DNA of 64,000 nt from Amycolatopsis albispora (GCF_003312875.1 NZ_CP015163.1:8494001-8558000), one strand, 5' to 3'. Positions 51,207 to 60,908 are shown, numbered from the stretch's first letter. Made by a program: numbers and translations. Notes: generated from the sequence alone by a model not told the origin.

Positions 51207-52034
51207 TCAGTGACGCAGGACGCGTTCGTCACGGGTGTAGATGTTCATGCTTTCACCGCGCAGGAAGCCCACCAGCGTGATGCCGTTCTCCTCGGCCAGT
51301 TCGACCGCCAGCGAGGACGGCGCGGAGACCGCGGCGAGCATCGGCAGCCCGGCCATCGCGGCCTTCTGCACCAGCTCGAACGACGCCCGCCCGGACACCA
51401 GCAGCCCGGCATCAGGCAGCGGCACCCGGCCTTCGAGCAGCGCCCAGCCGAGCACCTTGTCCACCGCGTTGTGCCTGCCCACGTCCTCGCGCACGACCAG
51501 CAGCTCACCGTCGGCGCCGAACAACGCGGCGCCGTGCAGCCCGCCGGTCGCGTCGAACACCTTCTGCCGCGCGCGCAGCTGGTCCGGCAGCTTCGCCAGC
51601 AGGTCACCAGCGATCGCGAACGGGCTGTCCCCGGCCGGGAAGCGCGTGCGCAGCTTGACCGCGTCGAGCGCGGCCTTGCCGCACACCCCGCAGGACGAGG
51701 TGGTGTAGAAGTTCCGCTCGACGCCGGTGTCCGGGGCGGGCACCCCGTCGGCCAGCGCCAGGTCCAGCACGTTGTAGGTGTTGCGGCCGTGGTCGTCCAC
51801 GCTGTCGCAGTACCGCGCGGTGCGGACGTCCTCGCGGCTGCCGAGCACGCCCTCGGACAGCAGGAAGCCGTGTGCCAGCTCCACGTCGTGGCCGGGGGTG
51901 CGCATGGTCACCGCCAGCGCGCGGCCGCCGACCCGCAGTTCGAGCGGCTCCTCGGCGGCCAGCACGTCGGGCCGGGTCCGCTCACCACGGGTGGTCAACT
52001 TCAGCACGGGCTTACGCACCGTGACTCGTCCCAT
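51207..52034 (-). CDS. fdhD: FdhD, formate dehydrogenase sulfurtransferase
   Basis: A 275-residue accessory protein that moves sulfur onto the molybdenum cofactor of formate dehydrogenase-type enzymes. The Cys motif is [14 protein letters not shown] (about residues 113-126), followed by [14 protein letters not shown] and [20 protein letters not shown], hallmarks of FdhD. The FdhF/YdeP-type molybdoenzyme 7 kb downstream is the probable client. ATG 52034 ([10 protein letters not shown]) is divergent from the OFA transporter over 126 bp. Confidence 0.94.
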   Translation of the reverse strand: MGRVTVRKPVLKLTTRGERTRPDVLAAEEPLELRVGGRALAVTMRTPGHDVELAHGFLLSEGVLGSREDVRTARYCDSVDDHGRNTYNVLDLALADGVPAPDTGVERNFYTTSSCGVCGKAALDAVKLRTRFPAGDSPFAIAGDLLAKLPDQLRARQKVFDATGGLHGAALFGADGELLVVREDVGRHNAVDKVLGWALLEGRVPLPDAGLLVSGRASFELVQKAAMAGLPMLAAVSAPSSLAVELAEENGITLVGFLRGESMNIYTRDERVLRH

Positions 52035-52160
52035 GGCTGCCTCCCGCGTTCGGTGGAATGCCGGTAGTGCGCTCTACGCCGATCGGTAATACATTGCGGC
52101 GGCTAAGCAAACAGTCTGCGGCCAAGTTTCACTCTTGTTCAGTCTACGGAGGCTCCACCC

Positions 52161-53519
52161 ATGGCCCTCGGCTTCCTCGACCGCTCCCGCACCGTCGCCC
52201 CGCCGGGCTGGAGCCGCTGGCTCATCCCGCCCGCCGCGTTGTCCGTGCACCTGTCCATCGGCCAAGCGTACGCGTGGAGCGTGTTCAAGCCCGCGCTGGA
52301 GAAGTCGCTGGACCTGACCGGAACGCAGAGCGCGCTGCCCTTCCAGCTCGGCATCGTGATGCTCGGGCTGTCCGCGGCCTTCGGCGGCACGCTGGTGGAG
52401 AAGAACGGCCCGCGCTGGGCGATGTTCGTCTCGATGGTCTGCTTCTCCACCGGCTTCCTGATCTCCGCGCTCGGGGTGGCGACTTCCCAGTACTGGCTGG
52501 TGGTGCTCGGGTACGGCGGGCTCGGCGGCATCGGGCTCGGCATCGGCTACATCTCCCCGGTGTCCACTTTGATCAAGTGGTTCCCCGACCGGCCCGGCAT
52601 GGCCACCGGCATCGCGATCATGGGCTTCGGCGGTGGCGCGCTGATCGCGTCGCCGTGGTCCACCCAGATGCTGCGCACCTTCGGCGACGACCCGTCGGGC
52701 ATCGCCACCACCTTCGCCGTGCACGGCGTGGTCTACGCGGTGTTCATGACGCTGGGCGTGCTGCTGGTCCGGGTGCCCGCCGACGACTGGAAGCCCGACG
52801 GCTACCAGCCGAAGGTGGCCGCGGCCGGGCGGATGATCACCACCGCGAACGTCTCGGCGAAGAACGCGCTGAAGACCCCGCAGTTCTGGCTGCTGTGGGT
52901 GATCCTGTGCTTCAACGTGACCGCGGGCATCGGCATCCTGGAGAAGGCGTCGCCGATGATCACCGACTTCTTCGAGGGCACCTCGGTCCCGGTCGGCGCG
53001 GCCGCGGCCGCCGGTTTCGTGGCGCTGCTTTCGCTGACCAACATGCTCGGCCGGTTCGTCTGGTCGTCCACTTCGGACCTGGTCGGCCGCCGCAACATCT
53101 ACCGGCTCTACCTCGGCGCCGGCGCGCTGATGTACCTGGTGATCGCGCTGACCACGAACACCTCGAAGCTGGTCTTCGTGCTCTGCGCGATGGTCATCCT
53201 GTCGTTCTACGGCGGCGGGTTCGCCACCATCCCGGCGTACCTGAAGGACCTGTTCGGCACCTACCAGGTCGGCGCCATCCACGGCAGGCTGCTCACCGCG
53301 TGGTCCACCGCCGGGGTGCTCGGGCCGCTGATCGTGAACGCCATCGCCGACGGCCAGAAGTCGGCTGGCAAGGACGGACCGGCGCTGTACAGCACCTCGC
53401 TCTACATCATGATGGGCCTGCTCGTGCTCGGCTTCGTGGCCAACGAGCTGGTCCGCCCGGTCAGTGAGAAGTACCACGAACCGGCCGCCGTCCCGGCGGG
53501 TGCCGGCAAGGAGGCGTGA
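52161..53519 (+). CDS. OFA-family MFS transporter (oxalate/formate type)
   Basis: A 12-helix permease of 452 residues of the OFA family. The N-terminus WLIPPAALSVHLSIGQAYAWSVF is diagnostic, with LGYGGLGGIGLGIGYISPVSTLIKWFPDRPGMATG in helices 4-5 and SSTSDLVGRRNIYRLYL in the central loop. Members carry oxalate, formate or other small carboxylates; which one is not known here. GGAGG 7 nt before ATG 52161 is a strong ribosome site. Its TGA shares a base with the ATG of a 37-residue protein. fdhD next door suggests a link to formate. Confidence 0.91.
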   Translation: MALGFLDRSRTVAPPGWSRWLIPPAALSVHLSIGQAYAWSVFKPALEKSLDLTGTQSALPFQLGIVMLGLSAAFGGTLVEKNGPRWAMFVSMVCFSTGFLISALGVATSQYWLVVLGYGGLGGIGLGIGYISPVSTLIKWFPDRPGMATGIAIMGFGGGALIASPWSTQMLRTFGDDPSGIATTFAVHGVVYAVFMTLGVLLVRVPADDWKPDGYQPKVAAAGRMITTANVSAKNALKTPQFWLLWVILCFNVTAGIGILEKASPMITDFFEGTSVPVGAAAAAGFVALLSLTNMLGRFVWSSTSDLVGRRNIYRLYLGAGALMYLVIALTTNTSKLVFVLCAMVILSFYGGGFATIPAYLKDLFGTYQVGAIHGRLLTAWSTAGVLGPLIVNAIADGQKSAGKDGPALYSTSLYIMMGLLVLGFVANELVRPVSEKYHEPAAVPAGAGKEA

Positions 53520-53632
53520 TGAACTCGAAGCGCACCGGGCTGATGGTCTTCGCCTGGATCTGGGTCGGCCTGCCGTTCCTGTACGGCGTGGTGGAGCTGT
53601 TCCGGAAGGTGGTCCAGCTCTTCGGCGGCTGA
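53519..53632 (+). CDS. MFS transporter small subunit (37 residues)
   Basis: A single-helix membrane peptide starting MNSKRTGLMVFAWIWVGLPF and ending VVQLFGG. It overlaps the OFA transporter stop by one base (TGATG), so translation is coupled. GAGGCG lies just before the start. Short proteins of this form commonly follow OFA transporters in actinobacteria and are annotated as a small subunit; a stabilising role is inferred, not shown. Confidence 0.8.
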   Translation: MNSKRTGLMVFAWIWVGLPFLYGVVELFRKVVQLFGG

Positions 53633-53700
53633 CATCAGGCTCTTGCCAACTCCTTAGCGAGCCGAAAGACTGTCGGAACTTTCGCTCGTGGAGGTGGCCT

Positions 53701-56241
53701 GTGTCGTTTTCGCGTTCCGCTCGTGGCCTGGTACTGGCCGTGGTGGCCGGGTTGGCCGTCAGCACCGTTCCGGCGCAGGCGGCGCCCGAGCCACCGCCAC
53801 CCGGCCAGTCCCACCGGCAACCGGGGTACGGCCCGGAGCGCAACCAGGTCGCCGCGACCGATGCCGCGCCGCAGCTGCGCGCGGCCACGGCCGGGGAGAA
53901 CAGGCAGCGCGGGGACCACCGGGGTTATCCGCGGCAGACCGAGCTGCGCACCTATCCGGCCGACCCGTCGGACAAGTCGATCAAGCTCGGGCTGTCGCCG
54001 TACCACGCGCTGGCGCCGAAGCTGAACGAGCTGCAGCAGCGCAGCAACCGGATCTCGGTGGAGGTCGCCGGGCAGTCCGGGCTCGGTCGCGACCTGTACC
54101 TGGTCACGCTGACCGCCCCGGAGACCTCCGCGCAGAGCTGGATCCAGGAGCACTGGCGGGACAAGATCGAGAACGACCCCGGCCGCGCGGCCCGTGACGC
54201 CGCGTTGCGCAACGGGTACAAGACCCCGGTGTGGATCAACAACAACATCCACGGCAACGAGTGGGAAGGCACCGACGGCGCGCTGCGCGTGATCGAGTAC
54301 CTGGCCACCACGAACGACAAGGCCGCGCTGGAGCTGCTCAAGCGCAACCGGATCTACCTCAACCTCACCGCCAACCCGGACGGCCGCGTGGCCGGTACCC
54401 GCGCGAACGCGAGCGGGTTCGACATGAACCGCGACTTCGTCACCGCGTCGCAGCCGGAAACCCGGGCGATGCGCGAGATGGTGCTGGGCAAGCAGCCGGT
54501 GATGATGCTCGACGAGCACGGCTACGTCGAGAACACGCTGATCGAGCCGACCACGCCGCCGCACGGGCAGAACTACGACTTCGACCTCTACCTCAAGCAC
54601 GGTTACGAAAACGGCCTGGCGATGGAGAAGGCCGTGCAGGCGCTCGGGCACCCCGAGGCGGCCAAGCCGGAGATCCCGTTCCGCGACTACGAGCCGGGGG
54701 TGTGGGACGGCTGGGCGCCGATCTACACCGCGCAGTACTCGATGTACCACGGCGCGGTGTCCTACACGATCGAGGTGCCGCAGCGCGTCAACAACGACGC
54801 CTACCACCTGCCCGCCGAGGAGCTGCAGCGCCGGTCGAAGATCAACACCGACGTGGTGGAAGCGACCATCCGCACCACCATCGACTACGCGAACACGCAC
54901 CGCACCGAGCTGATCGACAACCAGATCGAGATCTTCCGCCGCGGTGCCGCCGGGGAACCGCAGCGCCAGCTGCCGGACGGTTTTGTGCCCGGCTTCGGCC
55001 CGGAAGACCGCTACACCACCGAGTTCCCGCGTGCCTACGTGATCCCGGCCGGTGACGGCCAGCGGTCCGCGCCAGCGGCGGCGCGGCTGGTCGACCACCT
55101 GGTCGCCAACGACGTGCGCGTGCAGCGCGCGGAGCAGGACTTCCAGCTGGCGGGCAGGAGCTATCCCGCCGGTTCGTACATTGTGGACATGCACCAGCCG
55201 AAGCGCGCGCTGGCCAACGTGATGCTGGAGACCGGCGCCGACATCTCCGGCAAGGTCGAGGTCATGTACGACATCTCGGGCTGGAGCCACCGCCTGCTCT
55301 GGGGTGCTTCGGTGGACATCTCCAAGTCGGACGCGCCGAACGTGCGCGTCACGTCGGTGACCGCCGCCGCGCCGACCGGCGGCGTGGACGCGGCGCCCGG
55401 CCAGGACCTGGCGCTGGCGGTCCGCGACGGCAAGGACGTGCTGGCGGTGAACACCCTGCTCGGCCAGGGCCGCCCGGTCCACCAGCAGGCCGACGGCTCG
55501 GTGGTGGTGCCCGCTTCGGAACGCGTCGCCGTGCTGGAGGTGGCGAAGAACCTCGGCGTGCGGTTCACCGCGGCGCCCGCCGGGGAGCGCGGCCCGCTGA
55601 TGCGCAAGCCGGTGCTCGCCGGTGCGGTCGCCGCCGACGAGCTGCTGGTGCTGCGGGAACTCGGCTTCGAGGTGCGGCCGGTGTCCACGCAGGTGCTGAA
55701 CAACGGGTTCGACCTGAGCCGGGTGGACGCGTTGTTCGTCTCATCCGGACTGAACTACCGCGAGCTGAACGCGTCGGCCAAGAACTCGGTCAAGCGGCTG
55801 TTCCAGCGCGGTGGTGTGATCACGCGCGGAGCCACCGGGGCCGCGTTCAACACCGAGGCGGGACTGCTGCCGGTGACCGCGGTGGCCGGTCGTGAGGACG
55901 CCAACGGGGTGGTCTCGGTGACCAACGGGACCGGGCCGATCGGCAGCGGCGCCCCGGAGAGCTCGTTCGTCTACTCGCCGTTGTGGTTCACCGGGCTCGG
56001 CGCGGGCGTGACCGCCGAGCAGCGCTACGCCCAGGAGAACCCGCTCGCCGCGGGCCACTGGCTGCCGAACGAACAGGGCCAGGGCCCGGCACAGGCCGCC
56101 GGTGCCGCCTCCGTGGTGTCCGGTGTGGACGAAAGCGGGGCGAAGACGGTGTTGTTCGGCACCGAACCGCTGTTCCGCGCGCACCCCAAGGGGCTGTACG
56201 CGCAGGTGGGCAAGGCCGTGTTCTGGGCGACCACCCGATGA
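53701..56241 (+). CDS. Secreted M14-family metallocarboxypeptidase
   Basis: An 846-residue exported zinc peptidase. GTG 53701 is set by GGAGG 7 nt upstream and gives a signal peptide ending AQA near residue 28. The M14 site is seen as INNNIHGNEWEGTD (HxxE, about residue 183), a substrate Arg/Asn segment SGFDMNRDFVTASQPET (about 240-256), a zinc His in MMLDEHGYVENT (about 278) and the catalytic Glu in VSYTIEVPQRV (about 357). The last 450 residues are beta-rich and of unknown fold. Cleaves C-terminal residues or wall peptides extracellularly; the exact target is unknown. It is coupled to the SDR gene by ATGA. Confidence 0.88.
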   Translation: MSFSRSARGLVLAVVAGLAVSTVPAQAAPEPPPPGQSHRQPGYGPERNQVAATDAAPQLRAATAGENRQRGDHRGYPRQTELRTYPADPSDKSIKLGLSPYHALAPKLNELQQRSNRISVEVAGQSGLGRDLYLVTLTAPETSAQSWIQEHWRDKIENDPGRAARDAALRNGYKTPVWINNNIHGNEWEGTDGALRVIEYLATTNDKAALELLKRNRIYLNLTANPDGRVAGTRANASGFDMNRDFVTASQPETRAMREMVLGKQPVMMLDEHGYVENTLIEPTTPPHGQNYDFDLYLKHGYENGLAMEKAVQALGHPEAAKPEIPFRDYEPGVWDGWAPIYTAQYSMYHGAVSYTIEVPQRVNNDAYHLPAEELQRRSKINTDVVEATIRTTIDYANTHRTELIDNQIEIFRRGAAGEPQRQLPDGFVPGFGPEDRYTTEFPRAYVIPAGDGQRSAPAAARLVDHLVANDVRVQRAEQDFQLAGRSYPAGSYIVDMHQPKRALANVMLETGADISGKVEVMYDISGWSHRLLWGASVDISKSDAPNVRVTSVTAAAPTGGVDAAPGQDLALAVRDGKDVLAVNTLLGQGRPVHQQADGSVVVPASERVAVLEVAKNLGVRFTAAPAGERGPLMRKPVLAGAVAADELLVLRELGFEVRPVSTQVLNNGFDLSRVDALFVSSGLNYRELNASAKNSVKRLFQRGGVITRGATGAAFNTEAGLLPVTAVAGREDANGVVSVTNGTGPIGSGAPESSFVYSPLWFTGLGAGVTAEQRYAQENPLAAGHWLPNEQGQGPAQAAGAASVVSGVDESGAKTVLFGTEPLFRAHPKGLYAQVGKAVFWATTR

Positions 56242-56999
56242 GCCGAGGCGTGCTGGTCACCGGTTCGTCCAGTGGGATCGGCCGGGCGGTGGCCGAGGCG
56301 TTCGCCGCGCTCGGCGACCGCGTGGCCGTCCACTATGGATCGAACCGGGCGGCGGCGGAGCAGGCGCTGGCGGCGCTGCCCGGTTCCGGGCACGTGCTGC
56401 TGACCGGTGATCTCGCCGATCCGATGGCCACGCAGACGCTCGCCGACGAAGCCGAGGCGGCGCTCGGCGGCGTGGACGTGCTGGTGAACAACGCGGCCGT
56501 GGCCACCGGGCAGGAGAACGCGCACGCGGTGGCCGGAGTGTCTTATGCGGACTGGCAGGCGGTCTGGCAGCGCATGGCCGCGGTGAACCTGTTCGGCACG
56601 GCCAATCTCACCTACTGCGTGACCCGGCACATGATCGATCGAGGGGCGCCGGGACGGGTGGTCAACATCGGCTCGCGTGGCGCGTACCGCGGCGAGCCGG
56701 ACCACCCGGCCTATGGTGCGACCAAGGCCGCGGTGCACGCGTTCGGCCAGTCGCTGGCGGTTTCCCTGGCACCGCACGGCATCGCGGTCGCTTCGGTGGC
56801 GCCGGGCTTCACCGCCACCGACCGCGTCGCGGACCGGCTGGACGGCGACCAGGGCGAGCGGCTGCGCGGGCAGAGCCCGTTCGGCCGCGTGGGCACCCCG
56901 GCGGAGGTCGCCGCGGCGGTGGTGTACCTCGCCTCCGCCGAGGCGGCCTGGGCCTCGGGTGCCGTGCTCGACCTGAACGGCGCGTCACACCTGCGCTGA
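56238..56999 (+). CDS. Short-chain dehydrogenase/reductase (SDR)
   Basis: A 253-residue NAD(P)-dependent oxidoreductase. The cofactor motif is VTGSSSGIGRAVAEAF (TGxxxGIG, residues 7-22), then LVNNAAVATG, Ser in NIGSRGAYRG and the catalytic YGATK (about residue 157). The His/Asn/Arg-rich choice SNR after beta-2 suggests NADPH (inference). The C-terminus ends GAVLDLNGASHLR, the usual SDR edge. Overlaps the peptidase gene by 4 bp and the convergent GNAT gene by 15 bp. Substrate unknown. Confidence 0.9.
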   Translation: MSRGVLVTGSSSGIGRAVAEAFAALGDRVAVHYGSNRAAAEQALAALPGSGHVLLTGDLADPMATQTLADEAEAALGGVDVLVNNAAVATGQENAHAVAGVSYADWQAVWQRMAAVNLFGTANLTYCVTRHMIDRGAPGRVVNIGSRGAYRGEPDHPAYGATKAAVHAFGQSLAVSLAPHGIAVASVAPGFTATDRVADRLDGDQGERLRGQSPFGRVGTPAEVAAAVVYLASAEAAWASGAVLDLNGASHLR

Positions 57000-57608
57000 G
57001 GATTCCCGCGGCTTCCGGGGTTCGCGCCACATCGGGTAGATCTCGGGTCCGTCCGGGAAGCGGATCGGGTCGCCGCTGGATTCGAACCCGTGCCGCCGGT
57101 ACAGCGCGCGGTTGCGCGTCGAACTGGCCTCCAGGTACACGGGTAGTTCCGCGGCGTCGGCCCGGTCCAGCTTGTCGCGCAGCAGCGCGCTGCCGAGGCC
57201 GAACCCGCGGTGGTTCGGCAGCACGCCGATGCACGGCAGGTAGACGTGCGCGGTGTGCGTCGGGTGCCGGGCCTCGGTCAGCTCCGCGACGAGCATGCCG
57301 CGGCGCGCGATCTCGCGGAGCCCGGGCGGCACGTCCACGGCTTCGGGAAAGCCGTTGGACTCGGATTCCCCGGCTTCGCGGTCCAGCCACACCGAAACCG
57401 CGCCGAAGTCGGCGGCGGCGAGCACCTCACCGCGTTCCAGCGCCTTGGCGACCAGCTCGCGCAGGTGGTGCGGCAGGAGCTGCTCGCGCTGCACCGGATC
57501 GGGGATCACCCACGTGCTCACCACCTCGTCGAAGAAGGCGGCGCCCACCGCGGCGGCGGCCCGGTCCAGTTCCCCCGGCTGTACCCGGTGCACGATCGTC
57601 TGCGTCAT
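56985..57608 (-). CDS. GNAT-family N-acetyltransferase
   Basis: A 207-residue acetyltransferase. The acetyl-CoA-binding segment is YLPCIGVLPNHRGFGLGSALLRDKLDRAD (about residues 122-150; RGxGxG/A motif), followed by YLEASSTRNRALYRRHGFES, the usual end of the fold. The N-terminal 100 residues have substrate-binding helices (FFDEVVSTWVIPDPVQREQLLPHHLRELV). Protein or small-molecule substrate unknown. It converges on the SDR gene with a 15-bp overlap and is divergent from the GPP34 gene. Confidence 0.88.
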   Translation of the reverse strand: MTQTIVHRVQPGELDRAAAAVGAAFFDEVVSTWVIPDPVQREQLLPHHLRELVAKALERGEVLAAADFGAVSVWLDREAGESESNGFPEAVDVPPGLREIARRGMLVAELTEARHPTHTAHVYLPCIGVLPNHRGFGLGSALLRDKLDRADAAELPVYLEASSTRNRALYRRHGFESSGDPIRFPDGPEIYPMWREPRKPRESSAQV

Positions 57609-57662
57609 ACCGGCTCAACGCGGGACCGGCGCGAGAGGTGCCCGGTGGTTAGGGTGGGGCGC

Positions 57663-58337
57663 ATGCTCATCGCGGAAGACCTGGTACTGCTCGTGTTCGA
57701 CGACGAGACCGGCAAGCCGGACAGCACGGTGACGAGCCTGACCTACGCGCTGGCCGGCGCGCTGCTGATCGAGCTGGGCATGAGGAACCGGATCAGCGTC
57801 GGCGAAGGCGGCAAGGGGCGGCTGGAGCTGGTGGACCGCACCCCGACCGGGCAGCACGTGCTCGACGACGCGCTGGTCAAGCTGGAAAAGTACGAGGGGC
57901 GCAAGCCCAAGGACGCGATCGCGCCGCTGGCGGGGAACAAGCTCACCGAACGCCTGCTCGACGGCCTCGCCGACCGAGGTGTGCTGCGGCGTGAAGAGGG
58001 CAAGGTGCTCAAGCTGTTCCCGGTGACGCGGTGGCCCGCCGAGGATTCCGCGCACGAGCTGGCGTTGCGGGAGACGCTGACCGCGGTGCTGGTGGACGGG
58101 CGGGACCCGGACGAGCGCACCGCCGCGCTGATCGCCGTGCTCGCCGCGATCCAGGCCGCGAGCAAGGTGCTCGACCTGCCGGAACGCGCCGACCGCAAGC
58201 TGGTCGACCGGCGCGCCAAGGACATCGCCGAGGGCAACTGGGGCTCGGCCGCCACCGGGAAGGCCATCGAGGAACTCACCGCGGCCGTGATGACCGCGGT
58301 GATGATCCCCGCCATCGTGACCACGGCGACGAGCTGA
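57663..58337 (+). CDS. GPP34 (GOLPH3-like) family protein
   Basis: A 224-residue bacterial relative of the eukaryotic Golgi phosphoprotein 3 family. The signature is MLIAEDLVLLVFDDETGKPD, then TYALAGALLIELGMRNRISV and a helical C-terminus. Eukaryotic members bind phosphatidylinositol 4-phosphate; the role of the actinobacterial group is not known. ATG 57663 follows GGTGGGGCGC. The gene ends 29 bp before a strong composite hairpin, probably its terminator. Confidence 0.88.
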   Translation: MLIAEDLVLLVFDDETGKPDSTVTSLTYALAGALLIELGMRNRISVGEGGKGRLELVDRTPTGQHVLDDALVKLEKYEGRKPKDAIAPLAGNKLTERLLDGLADRGVLRREEGKVLKLFPVTRWPAEDSAHELALRETLTAVLVDGRDPDERTAALIAVLAAIQAASKVLDLPERADRKLVDRRAKDIAEGNWGSAATGKAIEELTAAVMTAVMIPAIVTTATS

Positions 58338-58365
58338 GCCTCCACCCCGGCTTTTCAGTGTGACG

Positions 58366-58424
58366 ACGGCGAAGGCCCCGATGCCAAGGCGGGAAAGATG
58401 CCTTGACATCGGGGCCTTCGCCGT
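58366..58424 (+). terminator. Strong hairpin after the GPP34 gene
   Basis: A 25-bp stem (outer ACGGCGAAGGCCCCGATG) with one mismatch and a 9-nt loop, 29 bp after the stop codon, followed by GTTCTTGG. Its middle 9 bp differ from the copy at 63761-63820, but pairing is preserved in both. Confidence 0.8.
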
Positions 58425-58533
58425 GTTCTTGGCTGCGGACCGGGATGGGGAAGGGGGAGTGTGGCCGGTGCCCTGTTCGGTCCCCGGCTCACCGTCATGA
58501 GCCTCGGCGGCGGCTCCCTCCCGCGAGGCGCGT

Positions 58534-58586
58534 GTCACGAATGTGGCTTTCGGGACGCCAAACGTCTCGAAAGCCACATTCGTGAC
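58534..58586. repeat. 53-bp intergenic palindrome, copy 5
   Basis: Inverted repeat of the same family, with one mismatch: GGGACG on the left faces CGTCTCG on the right (G:T change in the inner arm). Pairing extends 2 bp beyond each end (58532-58588). It ends 15 bp before the stop of the FdhF/YdeP-type gene, in a convergent gap. Confidence 0.9.
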
Positions 58587-58601
58587 ACCGGCCAGCCCCG
58601 G

Positions 58602-60908
58602 TCAGGTCGCCGGTTCCAGCCGGACCACGATCGACTTCGACACCGGGGTGTTCGACTCGTCGGCCACCGAATCCAGTGCCACCAAGGCATTCGCCTCGGG
58701 GAAGTACGCGGCCGCGCAGCCGCGCGCGGTCGGGTAGGCGACCACCCGGAAGCTCGGCGCCCGCCGTTCGCTGTCCGTCCATTCCGAAACCAGGTCGACC
58801 AGCGCGCCGTCGGCCACCCCGAGCTCGGCCAGGTCCGCCGGGTTGACGAAGACCACCCGGCGCCCGTCTTCCACCCCGCGGTAGCGGTCGGACAGGCCGT
58901 AGATCGTGGTGTTGTACTGGTCGTGACTACGCAGCGTCTGCAACAGCAGCCTGCCTTCGGGCACCACCGGGTATTCCAGTTCACTCGCGGTGAAGTTGGC
59001 CTTGCCGTTTCGGGTGCCGTTGAACTCCCTGGCGTCGCGCGGCGCGTGCGGTAGCACAAAACCGTCCGGCTGGCGCACCCGCTTGTTGTACTCATGGCAG
59101 CCGGGCACCACGTTCGCGATGTGGTCGCGGATGCGGTCGTAGTTGCCGACGAACTCCAGCCACGGCACCGGATGCTCGTCACCCAGCAGGGTGTTCGCCA
59201 GCCGGCCGAGAATGGCCACTTCGGACAGCAGGTGCTCGCTCGCCGGTTCGAGACGCCCACGCGAGGTGTGCACCGCCGACATCGAATCCTCGACGGTGAC
59301 CACCTGCTCACCGCTCGCCTGCACGTCGCGCTCGGTCCGCCCCAGCGTCGGCAGGATCAGCGCGGTCCTGCCGTGCACGATGTGCGAGCGGTTCAGCTTG
59401 GTCGACACCTGCACGGTCAGCTCGCACGAGCGCAGCGCGCGCTCGGTCAGCTCGGTGTCCGGCGTCGCCGCGGCGAAGTTGCCGCCCACGCCGAAGAACA
59501 CCTTCGCCCGCCCGTCGCGCATCGCGCGGATCGAGTCCACCGTGTCCCAGCCGTGCTTGCGCGGCACCGGGATGCCGAACTCGGCCTCCAGCGCGGACAG
59601 GAAGCTCTCCGGCATCTTCTCCCAGATGCCCATGGTGCGATCGCCCTGCACGTTCGAGTGACCACGAACGGGGCACAGCCCGGCACCCGGCTTGCCGATC
59701 ATGCCGCGCAGCAGCGCGACGTTGGCGATCTCCTTGATCGTCGGCACCGCGTGCTTGTGCTGGGTCAGGCCCATCGCCCAGCAGTAGATGGTGCGCTCGG
59801 AGTCGGCGATCATCCTGGCGATCTTGACGATCTGCTCGCGCGGCAGGCCGGTCGCCTCGTCGATGCGCTCCCAGTCCAGGTCGGCGACGCGCTCGGCGTA
59901 GGCGGCGAAGCCCTCGGTCGCCTCGTCGATGAACTCCTGGTCGAGCACGGTGCCCGGCGCGGCCTTCTCCCAGGCCAGCAGCAGGTGTCCGATGGCCTGG
60001 AAGAAGGCGAGGTCCCCGCCGAGCCGGATCTGCGCGAACTCGTCGGCCAGCGGGCTGCCCTTGCCGACCAGCCCGCGCACGTTCTGCGGGTTCTTGAACC
60101 GCATCAGCCCGGCCTCGGGCAGCGGGTTGACCGCCACCACCTTCGCGCCACGCGACTTGGCCTCCTCCAGCGCGGAGAGCATGCGCGGGTGGTTCGTGCC
60201 GGGGTTCTGGCCGACCACCACGATCAGGTCGGACCGGTGGATGTCGGCCAGGCTCACCGAGCCCTTGCCGATGCCGGTGGTGGCCGACAGCGCGGCCCCG
60301 GAGGACTCGTGGCACATGTTCGAGCAGTCGGGCAGGTTGTTCGTGCCGAACGAGCGGACCAGCAGCTGGTACACAAAAGCGGCCTCGTTGCTGGTCCGGC
60401 CGGAGGTGTAGAAGACCGCCTCGTCCGGGCTGGCCAGCCCCCGCAGGTGGCGGGCGACCAGGTCGAACGCGTCGTCCCAGCTGATCGGCTCGTAGTGCGT
60501 GCCGCCCTCGCGCAGCACCATCGGCTCGGTCAGCCTGCCCTGCTGCCCGAGCCAGTACTCGGTGCGCCCGGCCAGCTCGTCGAGCGAGTGGGTGGCGAAG
60601 AACTCGCGCCCGACCCGCCGCTTGGTGGCCTCCTCGGCGACCGCCTTCGCGCCGTTCTCGCAGAATTCGGCCAGCTTGCGGTGCTCGCCGTCCGCCTCAC
60701 GCGGCTCCGGCCACGCGCAGCCGGGGCAGTCGAAGCCCTCCCGCTGGTTGAGCACGCGCAACGCGCGCACGGTCCGCCCGGCGCCCATCTGCTCCTGGCC
60801 CCGCTTGAGCGAGACCAGCACGCCGGGCAGGCCCGCCGCCCAGCTCTTCGGCTTGCCGACGGCCAGCTTGCTCTCGTCGATGTCCTGCTGTGGTGCCTTC
60901 TCCGTCAC
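58602..60908 (-). CDS. FdhF/YdeP-type molybdopterin oxidoreductase
   Basis: A 768-residue molybdopterin enzyme of the FdhF/YdeP family (formate-dehydrogenase-like). The N-terminal FDCPGCAWPEP lies where formate dehydrogenases carry Fe-S cysteines, but the full 4Cys set is not seen. Cofactor segments include YTSGRTSNEAAFVYQLLVR, DCSNMCHESSG (Cys near the Mo position), VVVGQNPGTNHPRM and the C-terminal HDQYNTTIYGLSDRYRG. Electron acceptor and substrate are uncertain; acid-stress or formate oxidation roles are known for relatives. GTG 60908 is chosen, although GGAGGG is only about 1 nt away. FdhD 7 kb away is its probable sulfurtransferase. Confidence 0.87.
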   Translation of the reverse strand: MTEKAPQQDIDESKLAVGKPKSWAAGLPGVLVSLKRGQEQMGAGRTVRALRVLNQREGFDCPGCAWPEPREADGEHRKLAEFCENGAKAVAEEATKRRVGREFFATHSLDELAGRTEYWLGQQGRLTEPMVLREGGTHYEPISWDDAFDLVARHLRGLASPDEAVFYTSGRTSNEAAFVYQLLVRSFGTNNLPDCSNMCHESSGAALSATTGIGKGSVSLADIHRSDLIVVVGQNPGTNHPRMLSALEEAKSRGAKVVAVNPLPEAGLMRFKNPQNVRGLVGKGSPLADEFAQIRLGGDLAFFQAIGHLLLAWEKAAPGTVLDQEFIDEATEGFAAYAERVADLDWERIDEATGLPREQIVKIARMIADSERTIYCWAMGLTQHKHAVPTIKEIANVALLRGMIGKPGAGLCPVRGHSNVQGDRTMGIWEKMPESFLSALEAEFGIPVPRKHGWDTVDSIRAMRDGRAKVFFGVGGNFAAATPDTELTERALRSCELTVQVSTKLNRSHIVHGRTALILPTLGRTERDVQASGEQVVTVEDSMSAVHTSRGRLEPASEHLLSEVAILGRLANTLLGDEHPVPWLEFVGNYDRIRDHIANVVPGCHEYNKRVRQPDGFVLPHAPRDAREFNGTRNGKANFTASELEYPVVPEGRLLLQTLRSHDQYNTTIYGLSDRYRGVEDGRRVVFVNPADLAELGVADGALVDLVSEWTDSERRAPSFRVVAYPTARGCAAAYFPEANALVALDSVADESNTPVSKSIVVRLEPAT

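Larger units (their letters stand above)
58351..58586 (+). repeat. Composite repeat element, copy A (hairpin plus palindrome)
   Basis: An element of about 236 bp: a conserved edge gtgacgacggcgaag, the 59-bp hairpin at 58366-58424, a conserved stretch ttggctgcggaccggga.. ggggaagggggagt (about 58429-58460), a spacer of about 65 bp, and the 53-bp palindrome. The same arrangement, inverted, is at 63616-63836. Between the copies lie the FdhF/YdeP-type gene and valS. Confidence 0.75.
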
